Positions 8,783 to 17,512 of a DNA stretch of 64,000 nucleotides are shown here, in pieces (the first letter of the stretch is position 1; every line of letters starts with the position of its first letter). The notes under the pieces are model-generated. The model searched no databases. It was not told the DNA's origin and saw only the letters and a list, made by a program, of their open reading frames with translations. The DNA comes from Pyxidicoccus caerfyrddinensis (GTDB lineage Bacteria > Myxococcota > Myxococcia > Myxococcales > Myxococcaceae). The stretch lies in contig NZ_JAAIYA010000018.1 in NCBI RefSeq assembly GCF_010894405.1, positions 191,403 to 255,402 of the forward strand, written 5' to 3'. A program made the translations under genes and the position numbers.

Positions 8783-9694
8783 TCAGTCGCCGTCCGGTCC
8801 GCCGAGCGTCGTCAGGATGCGTCGCCGCACGTCCACGGCCCGCTTCGAGCCCGGTGCCGCGCGCGCCAGCAGGCCGACGAGGTTGAAGAGGTCGAACACC
8901 TCTGCCTGTCGCCTCCAGTCCTCGGGCAGGTGTCCCCCGTGCGCCCGGTAGCTGGTGGCGAAGGCCTCCACGAAGGGCTCGGGCGGCGCCCAGCGCAGCA
9001 GTTGGCCCACGTCCAGGAGCGCGGGCCCGGCGTAGGCGAACTCCCAGTCGAGGATCAGGGGAAGGCCCGCCTCCGTGTCATGGAGGTTGCAGGCCTTGAA
9101 GTCGCCATGCAGCAACACGGCGCCACCGGCCCACGCACGCAGCGACTCCGCATGCCGCTCGATGAAGCCGGAGAGCGGCGTGTACAGCTCCGAGCGGAGC
9201 GTGGGCTCCAGCGCGTCGAGCTGCGAGCGCAGGTGGTCATGGAACGCGGCGAACACGTCATGGAACGGCGTCACCACGTCCAGCGTGGGCCCCAGGAGTC
9301 CGGCCTCGGAGAACCTGCGTGCATGCACTTCCGCGAGCGCGAACCCCAGCGCCTCGCCATGCGCGGTAGAGCCCTGCAAGGGGGCATGGGGGACATACTC
9401 CAGCAGGAGGAAGTCCTCGCCCGAGGCGAGCACCGCCGGTACGCGGAAGGACTTCCACCCCAGGCCCAGCAGCGCCTGCTCCTTGCGGAGCGTCCCCGTG
9501 TCCCGCCGGTAGACGCGCAGCACGCGCCCGGTGCCGATGCGCATGTTGACGTTGGCGTGGCCGCCGCTCAGCAGCTCGCACGGCTCGTCGGTGGGACCGA
9601 TGCGCTGGAGAATCTCCTCGTGGCCGAGCGCGCGAAGCTCCGCCTTCCGCTCCCAGTCACGCTCGGGATTGGGCAACGGCTCCGGCGCACTCAC
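8783..9694 (-). CDS. Phosphotransferase of the APH (aminoglycoside phosphotransferase) family
   Basis: This is a 303-residue kinase-fold protein. The catalytic (Brenner-type) motif HGDFKACNL and the metal-binding LILDWEFAYAG are present, as in APH/choline-kinase-like enzymes. The N-lobe carries the strand-rich part with NMRIGTGRVLRVYR. It starts with GTG at 9694, overlapping the cutA stop by 4 bp (GTGA), so translation is probably coupled. The family is broad: it includes small-molecule kinases and some antibiotic-resistance enzymes. The neighbours (cutA, DnaC-like) do not point to resistance. The substrate is unknown. Confidence 0.82.
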   Translation of the reverse strand: MSAPEPLPNPERDWERKAELRALGHEEILQRIGPTDEPCELLSGGHANVNMRIGTGRVLRVYRRDTGTLRKEQALLGLGWKSFRVPAVLASGEDFLLLEYVPHAPLQGSTAHGEALGFALAEVHARRFSEAGLLGPTLDVVTPFHDVFAAFHDHLRSQLDALEPTLRSELYTPLSGFIERHAESLRAWAGGAVLLHGDFKACNLHDTEAGLPLILDWEFAYAGPALLDVGQLLRWAPPEPFVEAFATSYRAHGGHLPEDWRRQAEVFDLFNLVGLLARAAPGSKRAVDVRRRILTTLGGPDGD

Positions 9695-10017
9695 GGAGAG
9701 AAGCGGGCGTTGTCACGCACCCACGCCAGGTAGGGGCCGTGGCCGTCGGTGATGTCGAGGCGGAGCACCTCGGGTACTTCATAGGGATGCAGTGCGACGA
9801 CGCGGGCGCGGAGCGCCTCGAAGAGGACGTCCTTCGTCTTGAGGATGAGCAGCACCTCCTGCTCGTCGTGGACCTTGCCCTCCCACCGGTAGATGGAGCG
9901 CAGGCCGGGGACGATGTTGCCGCACGCGGCGAGCTGCTCCTCCACCAGCGTGCGCGCCAGCTCGGCGGCCTTGTCGGTGGAGGGCGCGGTGACGAGGACG
10001 AGGATGACGTCGGTCAT
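9691..10017 (-). CDS. cutA: Divalent-cation tolerance protein CutA
   Basis: This 108-residue protein is the normal CutA1 length. It begins MTDVILVLVTAPSTDKAAEL and carries the family blocks EEQLAACGNIVPGLRSIYRW, then VLLILKTKD and ALHPYEVPEVLRLDI, ending YLAWVRDNARFSP. CutA1 forms very stable trimers with a ferredoxin-like fold. It is linked to copper or divalent-metal tolerance in E. coli, but its biochemical role is unsettled. A longer upstream start at 10335 was rejected because it would overlap the DnaC-like gene and add no family sequence. It lies 13 bp after the DnaC-like gene and overlaps the phosphotransferase start. Confidence 0.93.
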   Translation of the reverse strand: MTDVILVLVTAPSTDKAAELARTLVEEQLAACGNIVPGLRSIYRWEGKVHDEQEVLLILKTKDVLFEALRARVVALHPYEVPEVLRLDITDGHGPYLAWVRDNARFSP

Positions 10018-10030
10018 GAGCGCCCGGGCC

Positions 10031-11011
10031 TCAACGCCCCGCGCTGCGCATCCCGCCCGGCGTGTGGTGCAGGGGCGAGTCCATCTCCTGGCGCGTGCGG
10101 CGCCGGTCCGGCGTGTCGCGGGGCAGCTCCACGAAGGTGCACATCTCGCAGAGGCGGCTGTAGATGCGCTCACCCACGCGCTCGCGCAAGAGCTCCGCCT
10201 CACGTGCGGCGTTGCGCGAGTCCTCCGTCGTCCGGTAGCCCGTGGGCGCCGGGGCGCGCACGGCCTTCTTCTCCGGCTCCAGCGAGTAGTTCGTCGCGAA
10301 CAGCGTGGTGCGGCCCGCGTTGTAGCGGCGGGCAATCAGCTCATCGAGCGTCTCCATCTCGAACGGGCTGCCGCGTCCCTTGCCCAGCTCGTCGATGGCC
10401 AGCACCTCCACGTCCGACAGCGGGCCGATGATTTCGCCGCCGCTCTTGCCGTCCTGGAAGCCCCGCCGGATGGTGGCGTACAGCAGGGAAATCTCCACGT
10501 AGCGGGCCCGGACGCCGACCTCCAGCACCAGGTGCGCGAGCGTGGCCGCCATCAGGTGCGTCTTCCCCGTGCCCACCGGGCCGCTGAGGATGAAGCCCTT
10601 CGCCGGGCCGCCCTTCGCATCCGTGCCGCCCTTCACGTAGTTGTGGCCGAAGTGCATGGCCACGCCGCGGCCCCGGTCCTGTGCCTCGTTGAAGGCCCGG
10701 TAGTTGTCGAAGCTCGCATGCGACACGACGCCGGGCAGCCCCACGTCGTTGAAGAGGGACACGCGCCGCCGCCGCCGCGTGCACACGCACGGCTCCATCA
10801 CCTCGTAGAGCCGGGGGCCCATCTTCTGGCTGAACACGCCCTCGCGCTCCACCAGCACATGCCCGCGCCCGCCGCACACGGAGCAGCTCTCCGAGCACGC
10901 GCACACCCGCGCCATGGCCACATCCCCACGCCGCTCGAGCACGTAGGTCCGCCCACCGCACACCCCACACGCCTCGCCCGTCGCCTTCGCACCCATGTCG
11001 CGCATTGCCAT
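10031..11011 (-). CDS. DnaC/IstB-type AAA+ ATPase with Cys-rich N-terminal region
   Basis: This 326-residue protein has an N-terminal zinc-ribbon-like region with paired cysteines: CGVC at 15-18, then CAC, CSVCGG and CVC within the first ~80 residues. The ATPase core has Walker A GPVGTGKTH, Walker B VLAIDELGKG and a sensor-1-like TLFATNYS. This is the arrangement of DnaC-like helicase loaders and phage/IstB ATPases. No transposase is nearby, which argues for a chromosomal helicase-loader role rather than an IS21 helper. It lies 58 bp downstream of the 217-residue protein and 13 bp upstream of cutA on the same strand, so it is probably co-transcribed. ATGs at codons 3 and 6 are alternative starts. 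Confidence 0.85.
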   Translation of the reverse strand: MAMRDMGAKATGEACGVCGGRTYVLERRGDVAMARVCACSESCSVCGGRGHVLVEREGVFSQKMGPRLYEVMEPCVCTRRRRRVSLFNDVGLPGVVSHASFDNYRAFNEAQDRGRGVAMHFGHNYVKGGTDAKGGPAKGFILSGPVGTGKTHLMAATLAHLVLEVGVRARYVEISLLYATIRRGFQDGKSGGEIIGPLSDVEVLAIDELGKGRGSPFEMETLDELIARRYNAGRTTLFATNYSLEPEKKAVRAPAPTGYRTTEDSRNAAREAELLRERVGERIYSRLCEMCTFVELPRDTPDRRRTRQEMDSPLHHTPGGMRSAGR

Positions 11012-11069
11012 AACAGAGCCTCCCCGCGCCCGTCAGCCAACTGAACAGGCGTCCAGTCGGGCATTCCCC

Positions 11070-11723
11070 TCACACTTCCTTCACGCCCAACCGCCGCCGC
11101 ACCGCCACCAGCACCCGGAAGCGCCGTGACACCCGCCGCGCCCGCGCCGACATCACCTGCTGCTCCGCTCCCGCCTCCGTGACTTCGCGCCACAGCGCGC
11201 GCCGCTCGGAGAAGGGCAGGGCCCTGAGCAGCACGAGGAAGGCCAGCGTCTCCTGCGCATCCATGGCCGCGGGCTCCGTGGGCACGTGCGACAGCACCGT
11301 CACCATCACCCGCCGCACGCGGGGCGCCAGCGCCTCTTCCCGCCCCGCCAGGTCGTCCAGCGCCGCGCACAGGCGCGCGTGTCGGGTCTCCTCCCACGTG
11401 CGGGCCTTCTTGCGCCGCGCCTGGGGCTCCTCCGCGCCCGCGCCCGCCGCCAGCGCGCGGTACTTTTTGATCTCCGCGTCCACCTGCCGCCGGCATGAGC
11501 GCAGCGAGCGCAGCACCGGCTCTCCGGGCCGCGCGTCCCACAGCGCCTTCTCCGCCGAGCGGGCAATGCCTCGCGCCACCACTTCGAAGGGAACGCCTTC
11601 CCGGGCCCAGGTCGTCAAAAGCTCCGTGTCCAGCGCGGACAGCATCAACCCCGCGCCGCGCACCGCGAGGAAGTAGTCCTGCACCAGCTCCTCGAAGCTG
11701 GCGCTCTCGGGGAGCAGACTCAT
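11070..11723 (-). CDS. Uncharacterised 217-residue protein upstream of the DnaC-like gene
   Basis: I do not recognise this protein. From the ATG at 11723 it begins MSLLPESASFEELVQDYFLA. It is predicted largely helical, Arg/Ala/Glu-rich and without a signal peptide or membrane segment. The frame stays open further upstream to 11858, but that extension is unlike a protein N-terminus (Cys/Ser-rich) and would run back into the glt upstream region. It is the first gene of a four-gene minus-strand run that includes the DnaC-like ATPase. By position it could be a partner of that ATPase, for example a DnaD/DnaT-like primosome helper, but no motif proves this. Confidence 0.7.
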   Translation of the reverse strand: MSLLPESASFEELVQDYFLAVRGAGLMLSALDTELLTTWAREGVPFEVVARGIARSAEKALWDARPGEPVLRSLRSCRRQVDAEIKKYRALAAGAGAEEPQARRKKARTWEETRHARLCAALDDLAGREEALAPRVRRVMVTVLSHVPTEPAAMDAQETLAFLVLLRALPFSERRALWREVTEAGAEQQVMSARARRVSRRFRVLVAVRRRLGVKEV

Positions 11724-11883
11724 GATCCGACACGTACTCCAGGACAGGGCAGCCGAGCAGCCGGCCGACTGCTCCCCCATACCCGCTGGGTCCGACAAGG
11801 CAACTCCCGCGTCGCCTTTTTCACAGCGCTTCTGGAAGATTTCCGGCGTGCTTTCCACACGGCAAGCAGCCGGCCAGTCAGGG

Positions 11884-11913
11884 TTGACCCGCTGCGGCCA
11901 AACCGCGCATAGT
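11884..11913 (+). promoter_or_regulatory. Candidate promoter of the glt operon
   Basis: TTGACC (11884-11889), an 18-bp spacer, then CATAGT (11908-11913) form a sigma70-like promoter. The expected transcript start is near 11920, about 85 bases before gltD. The intergenic region 11724-12006 lies between divergently transcribed units and must hold promoters for both; I see no convincing candidate for the minus-strand side. Confidence 0.4.
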
Positions 11914-11952
11914 GAGCCTCCCCGAATGGAAATTCCCGAAGATTCCCGGATA

Positions 11953-11990
11953 CTTGCCGAGCAGGCAAGCTACCGGGGACGCCGGTCCCC
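11953..11990 (+). promoter_or_regulatory. Two consecutive hairpins in the predicted gltD leader
   Basis: CTTGCC/GGCAAG (11953-11958 with 11964-11969) and GGGGAC/GTCCCC (11975-11980 with 11985-11990) form two short perfect hairpins. They end 16 bases before the gltD start codon. The second could partly sequester the ribosome-binding region (CCTAGGAAG). No T-tract follows, so these are not terminators. Confidence 0.35.
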
Positions 11991-12006
11991 CTCCCCTAGG
12001 AAGACC

Positions 12007-15000
12007 ATGCGCCGTTCGCTACTCGTCTGCCTCGTGCTCCTGGCCACGGCATCCGCCGCCCAGGAAAAGAAAGCCACGCGCGATGCCGATCTCGGCCGGA
12101 AGTCCGCCACCGCGGTGGACAAGTCCCTGGCCGGTGACATCACCCGTGAAAAGAAGAAGGAAGAGGTCGCACCCGCGCTCCAGTACGACCAGTTCCGGCT
12201 GGGCGTGGAGCTGCAGGTGGCCTCCAAGCGCCGCGAGCAGATCCAGTCGCTGAAGAAGATCATCTCCCTGTCGCCCGACCAGAAGGAGGTCCCCAGCCTC
12301 CTGTTCCGCCTGGGCGAGTTCTACTGGGAGGAGTCGAAGTTCTACTTCTTCGAGGCCAACCGGAAGGACGACGAGCTCATCAAGGCGATGAACCGCAACG
12401 ACGCCATGGGCCAGCAGCGCGCCAAGGCGGAGAAGGCGGAGCTCACCGCGAAGCAGAAGGAGTACGGCAAGCTCGCCGTCGAGCAGTACACGAAGATCGT
12501 CCAGGAGCACCCGAAGTTCGAGCGCACCGACGAGGTGCTCTTCTTCCTCGGCCAGTACCTCATGGAGGAAGGGCAGGAGCGCAAGGCGCTCGTGGCCTTC
12601 AAGCGGCTGGTGGAGAAGTACCCCCAGTCCAAGTACATCCCCGACGCGTACCTGGCGTTCGGCGAGTACTACTTCAACAACTCCAAGGGAAAGCGCCCGG
12701 AGCTGGAGAAGGCGCTCGTGGCCTACAAGAAGGCCGCCGAGTTCCCCGAGAGCCAGGTGTACGCCTTCGCCCTCTACAAGCAGGGCTGGTGTCACTACAA
12801 CATGGGCGACTACGAGGGCGCCAAGGACAAGTTCAAGACGGTGGTGCTCTACGGCGAGCTGGCCGGCGCCAGCGCGGTGGAGAAGGACGGCGGCAAGAGC
12901 GGCAAGAGCTCGCTGGTGCGGGAGGCGCGCACCGACTACGTGCGCGCGTACGCGAACCAGGGTGACGTGGCCCAGGCCCGCGCGGAATTCGGCAAGGTGG
13001 CCACCAATCCGGAAGACCGCTTCACGATGCTGAAGCAGCTCGCCAACCTCTATTACGGCGACGGCAAGGACCGCGAGGCGGCGATCACCTTCAACGGCCT
13101 CATCAAGGAGAAGCCGCTGTCGCCCGAGGCGCCCGGCTTCCAGGGGAAGATCGTCGACTGCGTCCTTCGCATGGGCAACAAGGAGCGCACCGTGGCCCAG
13201 GTGCGCCGGCTCGTGAAGATCATGAAGGAGGTCGAGTCCTCCGGCGTCATCAAGGACGACAAGGACAAGAAGCTGCTGGCGGAGGCGAAGGAGCTGTCCG
13301 AGCGCACGCTGTCCAACCTCGCCGTCACCTGGCACAACGAGGGCAAGAAGACGCGCAACGAGGAGACGTTCAAGTACGCGGACGCCGTGTACAGCGACTA
13401 CCTCACGCTCTTCCCGGAGAACCCCAAGGCGTATGACCTGCGCTTCTTCTGGGCGGAGCTCCTCAACGACAACCTGCAGAACTACGACAAGGCCGCCGCC
13501 AACTACACGCTCGTCGTCCTCCAGGACGCGAAGGTGCTGGAGGCCAAGGACGACAAGGGCAAGGCGAAGCCGGGCAAGCCGGGCAAGTGGCTGCAGAACG
13601 CCGCCTACAACGCGGTGCTCGCCTACGACGAGGTCGTGAAGGCCGGCGAGGCGCGCGGCGAGGACAAGAGCGTGGCGGGCTCGGACATCACCAAGAAGGC
13701 CACCATCCCCCCGCTGAAGAAGGCGCTGCTCGACGCGTGCGAGCGCTACCTCAAGTACGTGCCCAAGGGCGACAAGCGGGTGGAGATCGCCTTCAAGGCG
13801 GCCAACCTCTACTACCGCCACAACCACTTCGACGAGGCGGTGCTGCGCTTCAGCGAGATTGCCCTCGGCTACCCCGAGTACAAGTTCGAGAACGGCGAGC
13901 GCGCGGCGGAGATTGCCGCCAACCTCATCCTGGACTCGTACAACCTGCTGCAGGACTTCTCGAAGGTGAACGAGTGGGCGCGGCGCTTCTACGCCAACGA
14001 CAAGCTGGCGGTGGGCAAGTTCCGCGACGACCTGGCCAAGCTCATCGAGCAGTCGTCCTTCAAGCTCGTCAGCCAGCTGGAGGAGAAGAAGGAGTTCCAG
14101 AAGGCGGCCGAGGCGTACCTCGCCTTCGTGAAGGACTTCCCGCAGACGGAGATCGCCGACCTGGCGCTCTACAACGCGTCTGTCGACTACTACAAGGCCA
14201 AGCAGCTGGATAAGACCATCGAGGTCCGCAAGGCCCTGTTCTCGAAGTACCCGCGGTCCAAGTACGTGCCGGACTCCATCTACGCCAACGCGGAGGCGAT
14301 GGAGGCCATCGGCGACTTCGAGGACGCGGCGGCCACCTACGAGGCCTACGTGCGCGGCTACGAGCGCAGCGTGGCGGAGAAGGGCGCCGGCAAGTCCCGT
14401 GGCAAGAAGGGCGGGGACGACAAGCCCGCCGTCCCGCAGAAGTGGGAGGAGTCCAAGGCGCAGGTGGCGCTCTACAACGCGTCCACCTACCGCGCCGGGC
14501 TGGGCCAGACGAAGGCGGCGCTGAAGAACCGCGAGCACTACCTGGAGCTGTGGCCCAAGGCGAAGGACGCGGATGAAATCCGCCTGTCCATCATCGAGCT
14601 GACGGGCAAGGCCGGCGGTGGCATGCGCGCCATCAAGATGTTGGAGGAGTACGAGCGCGACAACATGCGCTCGGCCAGCAAGTTCCTCACGGCCGAGGGG
14701 CGCATCATCGACCTCTACAGGAAGATGGGGAAGTCGCGGGACGTGTCGCGCATGTACAAGCGCGTCTTCGACCACTTCGACCAGCTGCCCCGCCGCGTGC
14801 AGACGACGCTGGAGAAGCCGGCGCTGGCCACCTCCGCGCAGGCGCAGTTCCTCTCGGTGGACCTGGACTGGCAGGAGTACAAGCGGCTGAAGCTGTACTG
14901 GGGCGCGCCGCCGTCGCCGGACCGCTTCCGGGCCAGCATCCAGGACAAGAGCAAGGCGCTGCAGGTGGTGGAGAAGAAGTACGTGCAGACGGTGGCCCTG

Positions 15001-15561
15001 GGCGCGCCCGAGTCCGCCATCTGCGCGCTCAACCGCATCGGCCTCGCGTATGACCACTTCGCCGACCGCGTCATCAACGCGCCCATGCCGCGCGGGCTGG
15101 ACGAGGAGGCGCAGCAGGCCTTGCGCGACGAGTTCGCCAACCAGGCCCAGCCGCTGAAGGACAAGGCCACCGAGGCCTTCGCCGCCACGGTGAGCAAGAG
15201 CCGCGAGCTGGACGTGTACAACGACTGCGCCGCGGAGAGCCTGAAGATGCTGCGCACCACCTACGCGCCGGACCGCTTCCCGGACATGCCGGAGGAGAAG
15301 GTTGCGCTCAAGGGCCGCGAGCAGATCATCGGCGGCGACCTCTTGGCCGCCATCCAGGACGTGCCCCCGCCGGCCCCCAAGGCCACCGCGGAGGCTCAGA
15401 AGGCGAAGGCGGCGGAGCTGAACGAGGACCTCACGGACCTCACCCAGCAGCTGCGTTCGCAGACCGAGACCCAGGTGGACTCCAAGCCCGCCGCCTCCAA
15501 GGACGGGGCCGCGCCCACGAAGCAGGGCACGGCTGACGAGGAGCCGGAGGACTTCCTCTAA
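12007..15561 (+). CDS. gltD: Gliding motility protein GltD (AgmU), periplasmic TPR protein
   Basis: This is an 1184-residue exported protein. I chose the ATG at 12007 because it gives a signal peptide (MRRSLLVCLVLLATASAAQ, likely cleaved after ASA); the frame is open 95 codons further upstream but that part is not protein-like. The rest is helical with many TPR-like repeats, for example RTDEVLFFLGQYLMEEG then ALVAFKRLVEKYPQSKYIPD. A low-complexity tail rich in Lys, Ala and Asp follows. In M. xanthus, GltD/AgmU is a periplasmic scaffold of the A-motility focal-adhesion complex. The assignment rests on the repeat type, size and complete downstream synteny (TPR lipoprotein, small exported protein, FHA/TonB protein, barrel, giant TPR, zinc-ribbon/GYF/TonB protein). 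Its stop overlaps the gltE start by one base. Confidence 0.88.
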   Translation: MRRSLLVCLVLLATASAAQEKKATRDADLGRKSATAVDKSLAGDITREKKKEEVAPALQYDQFRLGVELQVASKRREQIQSLKKIISLSPDQKEVPSLLFRLGEFYWEESKFYFFEANRKDDELIKAMNRNDAMGQQRAKAEKAELTAKQKEYGKLAVEQYTKIVQEHPKFERTDEVLFFLGQYLMEEGQERKALVAFKRLVEKYPQSKYIPDAYLAFGEYYFNNSKGKRPELEKALVAYKKAAEFPESQVYAFALYKQGWCHYNMGDYEGAKDKFKTVVLYGELAGASAVEKDGGKSGKSSLVREARTDYVRAYANQGDVAQARAEFGKVATNPEDRFTMLKQLANLYYGDGKDREAAITFNGLIKEKPLSPEAPGFQGKIVDCVLRMGNKERTVAQVRRLVKIMKEVESSGVIKDDKDKKLLAEAKELSERTLSNLAVTWHNEGKKTRNEETFKYADAVYSDYLTLFPENPKAYDLRFFWAELLNDNLQNYDKAAANYTLVVLQDAKVLEAKDDKGKAKPGKPGKWLQNAAYNAVLAYDEVVKAGEARGEDKSVAGSDITKKATIPPLKKALLDACERYLKYVPKGDKRVEIAFKAANLYYRHNHFDEAVLRFSEIALGYPEYKFENGERAAEIAANLILDSYNLLQDFSKVNEWARRFYANDKLAVGKFRDDLAKLIEQSSFKLVSQLEEKKEFQKAAEAYLAFVKDFPQTEIADLALYNASVDYYKAKQLDKTIEVRKALFSKYPRSKYVPDSIYANAEAMEAIGDFEDAAATYEAYVRGYERSVAEKGAGKSRGKKGGDDKPAVPQKWEESKAQVALYNASTYRAGLGQTKAALKNREHYLELWPKAKDADEIRLSIIELTGKAGGGMRAIKMLEEYERDNMRSASKFLTAEGRIIDLYRKMGKSRDVSRMYKRVFDHFDQLPRRVQTTLEKPALATSAQAQFLSVDLDWQEYKRLKLYWGAPPSPDRFRASIQDKSKALQVVEKKYVQTVALGAPESAICALNRIGLAYDHFADRVINAPMPRGLDEEAQQALRDEFANQAQPLKDKATEAFAATVSKSRELDVYNDCAAESLKMLRTTYAPDRFPDMPEEKVALKGREQIIGGDLLAAIQDVPPPAPKATAEAQKAKAAELNEDLTDLTQQLRSQTETQVDSKPAASKDGAAPTKQGTADEEPEDFL

Positions 15562-17030
15562 TGAACCGGACGATGACTCACACCATGCGCCTGTTCCCCC
15601 TTCTGGTCGCCACGTCGCTCGTGGCCGCCGGCTGCACGGCCTCCAAGGCCACCGGCCCCACCACGCCGGTGAAGTCCCCCACCACGGCGCAGACGCCCGG
15701 CAAGGAGCCGGCGCCCCCGCCCATCTCCAACACGGCCAAGGCCCGCTTCGAGGACGCGGTGAAGGCGTTCGACGCGCAGAAGAAGGCGAAGGCCTTCGAC
15801 TACCCGACGCTGGAGCGCAAGTTCAAGCTGGCGCTGGAGTCCGACGCGAACTTCGCCGAGGCCCACTACAACCTCGGCGTCATCGCCGAGCGTCAGGGCA
15901 AGAATGACGAGGCCCGCGCGCAGTACAAGCAGGCCCTCGCCAAGAAGCCCTCGCTGCGCCAGGCCGCGGAGAACCTGGCCATCATGGAGCAGAACGGCGG
16001 CAACGTGGCCGGCGCGGTGGCCCTCTACCAGGAGGTGCTGCAGCGCTACCCGGATGACGCCCAGTCCCGCGCCCGCCTGGCGGAGATCTACCGGCAGCAG
16101 GGAGACCACGACAAGGCGATGGAGCTGTCCCGCGGCGCACTGATGCGTGATCCGCAGTCCACCACCGCGCTGAAGGTGATGATCCGCAGCTACCTGGACC
16201 GCAAGCAGCTGGCCATGGCGAAGCTGGTGGCGCTGCGCGGCGTGAAGCTGGACGCGGCGGACCCGGAGCTGCACCACGCCGTGGGCCTCATCCTCCTCAA
16301 GGAGGGGGACAAGGACGAGGCGCGGCTGTCCTTCAAGAAGGCGCTGGAGGTGCGTGACGACTACGTGCCCTCGCACGTGGCCATGGCGCAGCTGTCCCTG
16401 GAGTCGGAGGACTACACCGGCGCCGAGGAGCACCTGCGCCGCATCCTCCAGGCGGACGGGAAGAACGCCACCGCGCACCTCAACCTGGGCGTCGCCTACA
16501 AGGGCCAGGGCCAGTTCGACAAGGCCATGCAGGAGTACGACGAGGCGGAGAAGCTGGACCCCGAGCTCGCCGCCGTGAGCCTCAACCGCGCCGTCATCCT
16601 CCACAAGGTGAAGGATGCGCCCGAGCGCGCCGTGGAGCTGTACAAGAAGTACATCGCCATGGCCGGCGGCGACGTGGCCCTGTCCGCCGAGTCGCCCGTC
16701 TTCGGGCTGCTGCGCGAGGCGGAGGCCATCGTCAACGCCAAGCGCGAGGCGAAGCACGCCGAGGACCAGGCGAAGCAGATGGAGGAGCTGCAGAAGAAGC
16801 AGCAGGCCCAGATGCAGGCCGCGGACAAGCAGGCCGCCCCGGTCCCGCAGCCCGCGGGCACCGTGACGCCCGCCTCCGCCACCGGCACCGCCCCCCAGGC
16901 CACGCCCGCCGGCGGCGCCGTCACCCCGGCCCCCGCGCCCGCTCCCGAGGCGGCCCCGGCGGGTGGGGCGACTGAAAAGAAGAATGCAGGCACGGCGGAT
17001 CCTTCGGAGCCCGAAGACGACCTGCTGTGA
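15561..17030 (+). CDS. gltE: Gliding motility protein GltE (AglT), TPR lipoprotein
   Basis: This is a 489-residue lipoprotein. The start ATG shares a base with the gltD stop (TAATG), which indicates coupled translation; ATGs at codons 5 and 9 are alternatives. The signal ends in the lipobox LVAAGC with Cys25. The residue after it is Thr, not Asp, which fits outer-membrane sorting. About eight TPR units occupy residues ~60-380 (NFAEAHYNLGVIAERQGKND, NATAHLNLGVAYKGQGQ). A Gln/Lys coiled coil and an Ala/Pro/Thr-rich tail close the protein. In M. xanthus GltE/AglT is an outer-membrane-linked part of the gliding complex. The identification depends on synteny as well as on domain content. Confidence 0.88.
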   Translation: MNRTMTHTMRLFPLLVATSLVAAGCTASKATGPTTPVKSPTTAQTPGKEPAPPPISNTAKARFEDAVKAFDAQKKAKAFDYPTLERKFKLALESDANFAEAHYNLGVIAERQGKNDEARAQYKQALAKKPSLRQAAENLAIMEQNGGNVAGAVALYQEVLQRYPDDAQSRARLAEIYRQQGDHDKAMELSRGALMRDPQSTTALKVMIRSYLDRKQLAMAKLVALRGVKLDAADPELHHAVGLILLKEGDKDEARLSFKKALEVRDDYVPSHVAMAQLSLESEDYTGAEEHLRRILQADGKNATAHLNLGVAYKGQGQFDKAMQEYDEAEKLDPELAAVSLNRAVILHKVKDAPERAVELYKKYIAMAGGDVALSAESPVFGLLREAEAIVNAKREAKHAEDQAKQMEELQKKQQAQMQAADKQAAPVPQPAGTVTPASATGTAPQATPAGGAVTPAPAPAPEAAPAGGATEKKNAGTADPSEPEDDLL

Positions 17031-17158
17031 AACGTGCGACGTCCCCGGGTGCCTTCGCTGTGGCGGGGCCTCGGGGGAAGATGCGAACCTTGGGCGTCCC
17101 CTTTAAAGGGGGACGCGCGGTAGGACGGGCCCGGCAACGGCCCTCGTGGGAGGCAGTG

Positions 17159-17434
17159 ATGCGGAAGGCTCTGATGCTGTGCGCGGTCCTCGCTGTGGCT
17201 CCGGCCTTTGCCCAGGACGAGGGCAACAAGTCCCAGGGCGGTGGGAGCGGAGAGGGCAATGTGCGCTACTCCAAGACCACCAACATCGACTTCGAGGACG
17301 ACACCATCGAAGGCGACCTCACGAAGCCCGATGGCGAGTACATCGAGGCGCGCGACAAGGTGAAGCACTCGAACCTCATCCGCATCCGCGAGGACTTCGA
17401 GGACAAGGTGATGCAGTCCGTGGGGGAGCTGTAG
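17159..17434 (+). CDS. gltF: Gliding motility protein GltF, small exported protein
   Basis: This 91-residue protein starts at the ATG at 17159, preceded by GGGAGG at good distance. It begins with a signal peptide (MRKALMLCAVLAVAPAFA, cleavage before QDE). The mature part is short and charged: a Gly/Ser stretch, then FEDDTIEGDLTKPDGEY and a basic/acidic C-terminus. The frame is open for 44 more codons upstream, but that stretch is Arg/Gly-rich without a signal and overlaps the gltE stop. It has no recognisable fold. The name rests on position between the TPR lipoprotein and the FHA/TonB protein, where M. xanthus has gltF, and on its export signal. Confidence 0.72.
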   Translation: MRKALMLCAVLAVAPAFAQDEGNKSQGGGSGEGNVRYSKTTNIDFEDDTIEGDLTKPDGEYIEARDKVKHSNLIRIREDFEDKVMQSVGEL

Positions 17435-17444
17435 GCGGCGTCAG

Positions 17445-17470
17445 CGCTCCGGCGGGAACCCGGCGGAGCG
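17445..17470 (+). other. Imperfect hairpin between gltF and gltG
   Basis: A 12-base arm (17445-17456) and its partner (17459-17470) pair with a single mismatch around an AA gap. It starts 11 bases after the gltF stop. No U-run follows, so it is more likely an mRNA-processing or stability element, or a weak attenuator, than a true terminator. Confidence 0.4.
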
Positions 17471-17512
17471 AGCGTTGTCTGTAGCCATTACCCACCCTAC
17501 GTAGGAGCCCTC

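Noticed and set aside
8783..9694. APH-family gene as an aminoglycoside resistance determinant
   Set aside because: Only the general kinase-fold motifs are visible. The operon context (cutA, DnaC-like) and lack of mobile DNA do not support resistance.
10031..11011. DnaC/IstB-like gene as an IS21 helper
   Set aside because: There is no IstA-type transposase, terminal repeat or other insertion-sequence feature nearby.
11722..12006. Upstream start of gltD at 11722
   Set aside because: The added 95 residues are not protein-like, would hide the signal peptide and overlap the promoter region and the start of the divergent gene.
12019..15057. A 1012-codon minus-strand frame opposite gltD
   Set aside because: Low-complexity Leu/Arg/Val translation, no start context, complete overlap with gltD.
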